Shown here one piece after another: positions 57,373 to 64,000 of a stretch of DNA of 64,000 nucleotides (position 1 is its first letter; each line of letters starts with the position of its first letter). Source of the stretch: Cliona cf. orientalis (lineage: Eukaryota; Porifera; Demospongiae; Clionaida; Clionaidae); assembly GCA_963930775.1 (NCBI GenBank), contig OZ005690.1:11744411-11808410 (forward strand), given 5' to 3'. The translations under genes were made by a program, and so were the position numbers. The notes beneath the pieces are model-generated. The model made no database searches. It saw only the letters and a list, made by a program, of their open reading frames with translations, and was not told where the DNA came from.

Positions 57373-60300
57373 TTACTTTGTAAATATTGATAGTGGGCCA
57401 TACGAAACATTCGTGTTCAAATCAACATTTGACTCATCATTATCACAGTGCTCAACCGCTTCTGAGGCAATATTTTCATACACTGGTCCAGAAGGTGAAC
57501 TCGGACCTAGCTGAATGTCTTCTGTTATTCCCTCTTCTCTCGACTGTGAAATAGTGGGCTTCTTTGAGAAATGACGTCCGCAAAGAAATCCACAAATAAA
57601 GATGAATATTATTGTTATGGAGCATAGTACAAAAATTGATGTTGATGAGACAATGACAATTATAATATTGGTGCTCAACAATTTGCCTGAGAACAACAAT
57701 GCACATGGGTACAAAGTTATGTATACAAAATTAATATGTCTTACTGTGGTCCACGTATTCTGGAGACATTGTTGATGAGGGGGAGCAAAGAGAATCAGCA
57801 CTAGGATCTGGCAGCCAAGTTGCATTTTTCTGACACACAGCCACCGAAGTTATATTCTCATCTTCACATTTGATGCTATACACTAGTTCAGATCCTTCTA
57901 GTGTACTGATGTAGTATATTATAGTAGTATCACCAGTAGTACTGGGTATTCCACAATCCACTATAATAATTACCCCGCGCGCATGCGCAAGGGGTAAAGC
58001 AATCGGTTTGTCCGTCTGTTGTCGGCACGAAAATCGCCAGATCTTGAGTTCTAGGCGTCTGTGCGTGCTATAAGCACAATCAATCGGTAGATATCGGTGA
58101 AAAACTGGTTTGTACGCGCTTCGAATTTCTCAAAAAGGCTTACTAGTGCTACAAATCGTACATTTTCTGTTCAGCATGCCTGTGGTTTATCGACCACACC
58201 CACTCTTTTAGCATAATAGTATGCGAATGCGATTGCGCATGCTCAAGCACGATGTTGGAAAGGGTCGTCACATCGTGAAACAGCTACACATGTGCTTCCG
58301 AGTGTTGCAATACTACGCTATAGTGGCTACAGAGCGCGCGGGGTATGTGCTCTACAGAGCTCTAGTTTGTTATATTATGAGTGAAGCGTGCAGTCAGATA
58401 TGGCATTGGATCAACACATAGATTATCATTATTATCGCAAAGTGTAGGCGGAGGCATTACTGCAAGGGTCGTCAGAGAGAAAGTACCCATTCGTGGTCAT
58501 GTTACCCAGTGGTGTATATTATAGTAGTGTCCAGCTGTTGTTTACATGGCACCTATATACCTCAGCTACATGACTAATAATACTGCTTTCAGTTTATAAG
58601 ATTATTATAGTAAAAACATAGTTAAGTCAGGTGCTTTCCCCTACTCCTATATGTCATTCACTGACTCTATTATAAAGAGAACAGTACCAGAACACAGTTC
58701 AGGTGCATGCGGGTACTATGTAGCTAGTTCAACAAGTATATATACACAGTTAGCCATGCTATAGATCTACATGTGCATGAGTCATGCATGCGTGTAGTGG
58801 TGCAGGTTCTGCACTCCTGTGCATTCATAATTCACTGTCAGTAGTTTGCGCTATCTATGTATGATGTGTACAACCATTAGCAGCCATAATTATGATGATA
58901 CCTTTGCAAGCAACCTCTGTTGGATCTGGTTCCCACTCTCCATTGTTCATACATATGGTTGAATTAGGTCCAGTAAGAACCAGATCTGATGCAGAACAAG
59001 TGAACGTGATGACAGTGCCTTCGCTTGCTGGATTAATGTCACTAGAAGGATACTGTAGTATGGAGTCATCAACTAGAGGAGCTATCATCAGTGGGTACCT
59101 GCATGTGTATGCTAGGTGAATCATAAACTTTGATCGAGCTGATATTGGGGAAGAAACTTATCATAACATTGCACGAAACGTTATTGAATGCTATAGCAAC
59201 CTGACATTGCATGTGGCTCACCATGATAAATAATCTCAATTGCTGTCCTTTCTTGTCCACAAAGTGTTGCTGAAACATTCACCGTGAGTTGAATATTATA
59301 AGGAATTATCAGCTGAATGGTTGATTCTCCAATGAATGTTGTTATAACTTCTGGAAAGACACTAAAATTGTATGACACCCTGTTCTCTGTAATCCATTCT
59401 ATGACTGTCACTACTTCTGTTGGCTCAAACCTTTCTGTCACATTCAATATTGGGGCAACTATAACAGGACCTATAAATTCAATTCAGGAACATAATTAGT
59501 TTTAATACATACAATTATGTATTAACATACAATTATGTATTATTACTCCTGCTATAGCCTAGGGGGGAAAAGCATACTTAAATCTTCATGCAGTGCATTA
59601 ATGACGTCAACTGCACTGTGTTACACTGGACCACAAGTAAGATTTCCTTTATGTCATGCTTACTAATTATAAACATGAGCTTTCCGACACATGTTTGACA
59701 GAGGATAGGGCAGAGTTTTTGTAAAATAAATGGAAAATTTTACCCTATTCTACACATTTCCTACATATTAAATGAAATCAGAGTTTTTATCTAGTGTTAA
59801 TTAGTTAGTACAACTAACTATAGCTGTCTAGAGAGCACTCACTATCGCCCATGATGCATATATACTTAATATTACCAGGGCCATAATATGGACAAATTAC
59901 CACAATTATTTCCAATGATGCAAATGGTTGCACTTTTTGTGTTTATGGCTCTCTGATTGATCCACTCTGAGCAAGAGACTACAGTTCCATTAACTACATT
60001 GTCAGCACTAATTTGACTAGTGTGTGGCAGAGTTCCAGGTGTGGAGATTAAGGAAAATTGAAACGTAGTACCGCTAAATGTGAGTGATGGTGTTGTCCCT
60101 TCGTTGGCTACTGTTCGAGTCACACTTTGTGCTATTTGTTGAGAGTCAGAAATTTCCCATTGCAGAAAATCGACATTATTTGATGTACATGCTATCACAA
60201 GTTGTTCTGTTGGACACAATTCAACTTTGCTTGGTGAAAGAATCAATACTCCTACAGTGCCATATGAAAATGATATTTAAGTGCATAGAGTCAGTAATCA

Positions 60301-61420
60301 AATATCAACCGCAACATAATCAGACACCTGTATCCCTCAGGAACAGAAGGAGCTATGATCACCATTCTTGCGCTGACTGGTAGCCCTAGTCAAATGCTGA
60401 TCACATACCAAATCCAAAGTCTTTGGGATAAACTGTGCGTGAGGTAGAGACAAAAATGCTCACCCGCCTGATTTAAGCAATTACCAGACACTTGTACCGA
60501 ATTTCAGACAATCACTTCCCTTACTAATTTAATAGATGTGTGGAGTACCAGATTTGGAACATAATTATGACTATCTACCCTTGCTGTCACTGGCCACCAA
60601 ATTTTAGCCAAAATGTTTCTGTAATTGAATGTGACAAGACTTTAAACAGATTCTACTTATGTCATCAATATTCAGACACTTTTGTTCCATTTTTCCTGAT
60701 TCAATGATTCAAATTATCATAAACTTTTAAAATCACCTTTGCAACCCTTGGATAATCACAAATAATTGACCAATAGAACATATTATAACCAGGCAGTATT
60801 TAATTTAATGAATTGAAGGTCTTTTACCAAATTTTGAATTTTTTAGCCAAGTCTTGCACCTGATTTCCATAAAAAGTGTCTCAGACTGAATATTGATGAC
60901 ATGAGGAGTACCTTGTCATACTTGATTCAAGTAACACTGTGGGCTAAAATTTGGTACCCAGTGACAGCAAGGGTAGGTGGTCATATGTTTCAGATCTGGC
61001 AGTCCACACATCATTTTCAGCGGTGAGGGAACTATAATTGTCTGAAAATTGGTACAAATATCTGGTAGTTGCATAAATCAGACGGGTGAACATTTTTGTC
61101 TCTAGCTCACACATGGTTTATTGCAAAGACTTTGGATTTGGTATGTGATCAGCATTTGACTAGAGCTACCAGTCAGCGCAAGAATGGTGATCATAGCTCT
61201 TTCTACTCCTGAGATACAGGTGTCTGATTATATGTGGTCGTTGGTATTTGATTGCTGACTTTGATTGCTGACTCTAGCTAGCTATAATAATTACACACTA
61301 AAAAAAAAAAAAATTATGTGGGTTATACACTGAACTTATGCTCATGTTACCTTGCAGTGGAAAAGGATAATATAGCATTGTTGTTACAATTTGCAACTTG
61401 ACCACAAGTAGCATCATCAT
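57373..61420 (-). CDS. Receptor: signal, Ig-like, FN3, two sushi domains, TM, tail (469 aa)
   Basis: Exons on minus are 61351-61420 (signal, MLLVVKLQIVTTMLYYPFP), 59901-60251 (Ig-like, LVIACTSNNVDFLQWEI and VVSCSEWI), 59222-59470 (FN3, VTVIEWITENRVSYNFSV and NVSATLCGQ), 58902-59111 (sushi 1, VITFTCSASDLVLTG then GEWEPDPTEVAC), 57745-57960 (sushi 2, VDCGIPSTTGDTTIIYY then WLPDPSADSLC) and 57373-57686 (span, tail). All junctions are phase 1 and the total is 1,410 bp. The span is TSIFVLCSITIIFIFICGFL. The tail holds GPVYENIAS (Tyr-Glu-Asn, a Grb2-type SH2 site if phosphorylated) and NTNVSYGPLSIFTK. Intron 1 is almost entirely a 989-bp palindrome. The signal exon is 1.1 kb away and placed by phase, so it is the least sure part. 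Probable surface recognition receptor. Confidence 0.8.
58013..58120. repeat. TGTCGGCACGAAAATCGCCA repeat in a receptor intron
   Basis: TTGTCGGCACGAAAATCGCC, AGATCTTGAGTTCTAGGCGT and GTGAAAAACTGGTTT match the diverged copies at 9225-9335 and 10236-10420. It sits in a stretch bounded by TACCCCGCGCGC (57972) and GCGCGCGGGGTA (58334), which may be the ends of one 370-bp element. Confidence 0.55.
60287..61275. repeat. 989-bp foldback element filling intron 1 of the receptor
   Basis: The two halves are imperfect reverse complements over almost their whole length. AGACACCTGTATC pairs with GATACAGGTGTCT. CTATGATCACCATTCTTGCG pairs with CGCAAGAATGGTGATCATAG. ACATACCAAATCCAAAGTCTTT pairs in part with AAAGACTTTGGATTTGGTAT. 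CCTTGCTGTCACTGG pairs with CCAGTGACAGCAAGG. GTCATCAATATTCAG pairs with CTGAATATTGATGAC. The centre is near 60,780. The right end has a 15-bp duplication of TTTGATTGCTGACT. Confidence 0.93.
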
Positions 61421-61913
61421 CTATATATCTCTGAGCTGGAACTGATAAGTAAAATTAATGTCATACGATTGCTTTTTTGTAATCAGCAATTGAGCGCGTC
61501 CACGATGTGCGCATGCGCGTGATGGGCGTGGCCTTTTGCTAGCTGAACTGATCTGAGTCTGACCCTGAACGTTCGAACAAGGCTTGAGCTCTATACGGTA
61601 ATTATACTATATTATATATATAACAGACCTGGAGGGCAAAAAAAATTACAAGTTCAGAAGGCTCACGATTGGTCAGAATAACCAGACCACACCCTCCGCA
61701 TCCAGCGATCGCAGCCGGAGGGAGTGGTCTGGTTCACGGGACTATGGTTGTGCCGTGTATACAAACGAGGGTTTCAGCCTAGGGTCGGCCATGAGACGCA
61801 ATTAAATGCTTTTAGTAGCTCATGCATATTAGCCACAAATCCCTTGATTGTGATGTCAAACATACTTATGAGCCTGATTCTATGCTTAGATTGGCACAGG
61901 TTACGTGGCTACC

Positions 61914-62154
61914 TTAGGCCACTCCAATAGGATTCACTGTTTCCCCTTTCATCAGAAAGCTTGGGGCATGCGGGCGGGCGGTTCATTATTCATTATCACT
62001 ATACGTATTAGAGCGCCAGCAGCATTGACGACCTTTGCCAAAGCTACCGAGATAAGAGCGGGTATACTAATACACTATAATGAACAAGATCTGGAAATTG
62101 TGGAAAGGATGCGGGCGGGAAATGGGAAACAACTAATCATATTGGAGTGGCCTT
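61914..62154. repeat. MITE-like element, AGGCCACTCCAATA ends
   Basis: TTAGGCCACTCCAATA at the left pairs with TATTGGAGTGGCCTTA at the right. GTTTCCC, CATGCGGGCGGGCGG and TTCATTATTCATTATCA inside resemble the interiors of 22112-22320 and 34396-34690, so these are probably one superfamily. Confidence 0.85.
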
Positions 62155-63556
62155 ACCAATCCTACATGCCTCATTTATTAATATTTTTGTGGCATAAAAA
62201 TGCCCCAGCCCAGCATGCATTAACATTAGGCTAGTAACTTGGTTGGATATGCATGACAATGTCATGCTGTTTTTGGTTCACTGTTTTGATCTCATTCATA
62301 CTGGCTGCCTGGGTATCAAAATACATGATGGCCTAATAAGGAAAAGTTCACAACATTGTAGTGTTTTGATTTCCCAGTAGATGAGAACAGATGCAAACAT
62401 GTTTTTTGTTGAAAAAAAAATACTTTCATCACCAACATTAGTATGATATTATAGCGTTTTGTTTGATTCTAAAAGATGAGAGTATAATTATTATTATAAT
62501 AACATATTTGCTGGTTCATATGTAGTTTTGATTCATTCCTGGATTTGTATGTATACTTTATATATTATCAACATTCAAGTATGTATTAATAATTTTATAA
62601 TATAAACGCTTTAATTTTCTAAAAGATGGGAACATGTAAACATGTTTACCATATGGTTTAGACTTCAGGAAGTTACTATACAATTTGGGACATCTTAGTA
62701 GCTAGCGTTAGCTGGTGTTAAATATCAGCACACTTTGAGGGCGCTAGGTGTTAGTGCGCCTATCATTGTTATGCCCCACCTACCCCAAGTCGGGCCAGGT
62801 AGGGGATTTGAATGGGACTTTGTGTTGCAGACATGGAATTCGGTCACTCATATAATATTATATTATACTAATTTAGTGTGAGTCTGCAAAAACACTACAA
62901 GGGAAACCACAATAACAATATTCACTAGCTGATCATGAATGCAGGTACCTTAGTAGTCAAATGAGGCCACTTAAAATATAATATAAATCACCAACGAAGA
63001 CAAGACGTGGATGGCACATGTATATCATAGTAACTGTTATTATTGAGTTGACCATCATTGTCCATAGTATTATATAAATTATTCATTGCATACCGTAAAT
63101 AGTTGATCAATGTATTGGCTATGAAATATGGGATGCTAAATGAGACAAAACGCCACTTACATGTTGCTTACCACATTTTTCGTGGATGCATCGGTCTATA
63201 ATATACATATTATAGCATATAATATTATGCATATATTATATAGCTGGCGCTATTTGTATATAATATATTATAGAATGCTCCATATCTATTTAGATTGTCC
63301 TACATACATGTACAATATAGGAGCCTACAAGTATATAGCAGATCCTATATCTATTTAGAATATAAATACAGCAATCTGATTGGTCAGTTGGAGGCACGGT
63401 CCATTATTTCACTTAGAGACCCCTCAATTCACTTTATAGACCTCTTAGAGAGGTAGGTCTATTATTGAGCTGCCAAGGGCAAAGAAAGATGCACAGTGCA
63501 ACAGTAGCCTAGTCCCCAGGCTAAATGTCATGGTTACAGTTGCTATATTCTAAATC

Positions 63557-63700
63557 AGTTAGAGACCTCGTCCAATGGTCTCTACGCTTTTTAAGAGACC
63601 CTCAGGCCCTTAGTAGCACCCTCGCTGCACTCGGGATGCTACAGCCCAGGGCCTTCAGGTCTCTTAAAAGGCGTAGAGACCTTGGACTCGGTCTCTAACT
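63557..63700. repeat. MITE-like hairpin, AGTTAGAGACC ends
   Basis: AGTTAGAGACCTCGTCCAA pairs with TTGGACTCGGTCTCTAACT; GGTCTCTACGC pairs with GCGTAGAGACC; TTTTTAAGAGACC pairs with GGTCTCTTAAAA. The centre is GCACCCTCGCTGCACTCGGG. Confidence 0.92.
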
Positions 63701-64000
63701 ATTATATAGGACCTCCTATATGCATACAAGATGTCCAACACTATGCACATGATTTCCAATGGTGAATGAGAGATCGTTATAGCTGCGTATTGTATATACG
63801 TAGAATATCTTAATATATCTACATAGGGTGTCCCATATAGCTATATTATAGGACATCCTATATTATAATAGCAATTCTCTGAGAATTATTATCGATATCG
63901 GATCATGCTGCAAAAGTTATTCTGAATCAGTTAATCATGTGGCATCAAAATGAATGCACTTACATTTCACACTTAAAATAATAGTCCTTGCACTTTGAAG

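Larger units (their letters stand above)
61421..64000. other. Intergenic region at the right edge
   Basis: It contains the hairpin elements at 61914-62154 and 63557-63700, an AT-rich stretch with TATA-type palindromes (63190-63260), and the repeat GGACATCCTATATTATA near 63850. No gene recognised. A Pyrimidine/purine hairpin also occurs at 63440-63465 (GACCTCTTAGAGAGGTAGGTC). Confidence 0.5.

Noticed and set aside
1..64000. tRNA, rRNA or other structured RNA genes
   Set aside because: No tRNA-like A/B box pairs with a matching cloverleaf or rRNA segments were recognised by eye; a covariance-model scan would be decisive.

Overview
The window looks like a marine demosponge genome, closest in style to Amphimedon queenslandica. 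The sequence is AT-rich, genes are compact with introns of about 50 to 1,000 bp and GT/AG borders, palindromic non-autonomous elements are very dense, and there is a family of immunoglobulin/FN3/sushi membrane receptors. This is a judgement from content and style; no database was searched. All genes below were assembled by hand from open frames, splice sites and phase matching. Nearly all introns in the receptor genes, and most in the others, are phase 1.

Layout. 1-3,477 (minus): the 5' part of a Ty3/Gypsy-type LTR retrotransposon (gag with CCHC knuckle, protease, start of reverse transcriptase), with LTR and primer-binding site. 5,054-14,392 (plus): a many-exon gene for a P-loop NTPase resembling DUF927-type helicase/primase proteins, followed by a tandem array of near-identical small exons coding an acidic tail. 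14,536-16,899: two almost identical 444-bp direct repeats around 1.5 kb. 18,990-21,906 (plus): a transposase-like protein joining a DDE core, an OTU protease domain and a CXC cysteine-rich domain, with two frame breaks in its N-terminal half. 22.6-23.3 kb: an 85-bp satellite.

25.5-30.5 kb (plus): a receptor with four Ig-like domains, a membrane span and a cytoplasmic tail; three of its Ig exons are recent copies. 38.4-61.4 kb: a cluster of paralogous receptors with signal peptide, Ig-like domain, FN3, one or two sushi (CCP) domains, membrane span and a tyrosine-bearing tail usually ending near AYGP. One copy is on plus (38,399-40,229) and two intact copies are on minus (43,737-46,165 and 57,373-61,420). 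A fourth copy (40,741-42,763, minus) has a 1-bp insertion and an early stop, and there are several broken fragments (43.1, 55.6-56.2 and 56.5 kb). These are good candidates for a fast-evolving recognition or immune receptor cluster; that role is inference.

49,068-52,156 carries a DNA transposon with about 30-bp inverted ends, inserted in a CATACCCTAATCAC-type minisatellite. It encodes a 675-aa DUF7869-like protein whose two introns are almost pure CA/TC microsatellite. The remaining DNA is mainly MITE-like hairpins, including a 989-bp near-perfect palindrome that fills the first intron of the last receptor gene.
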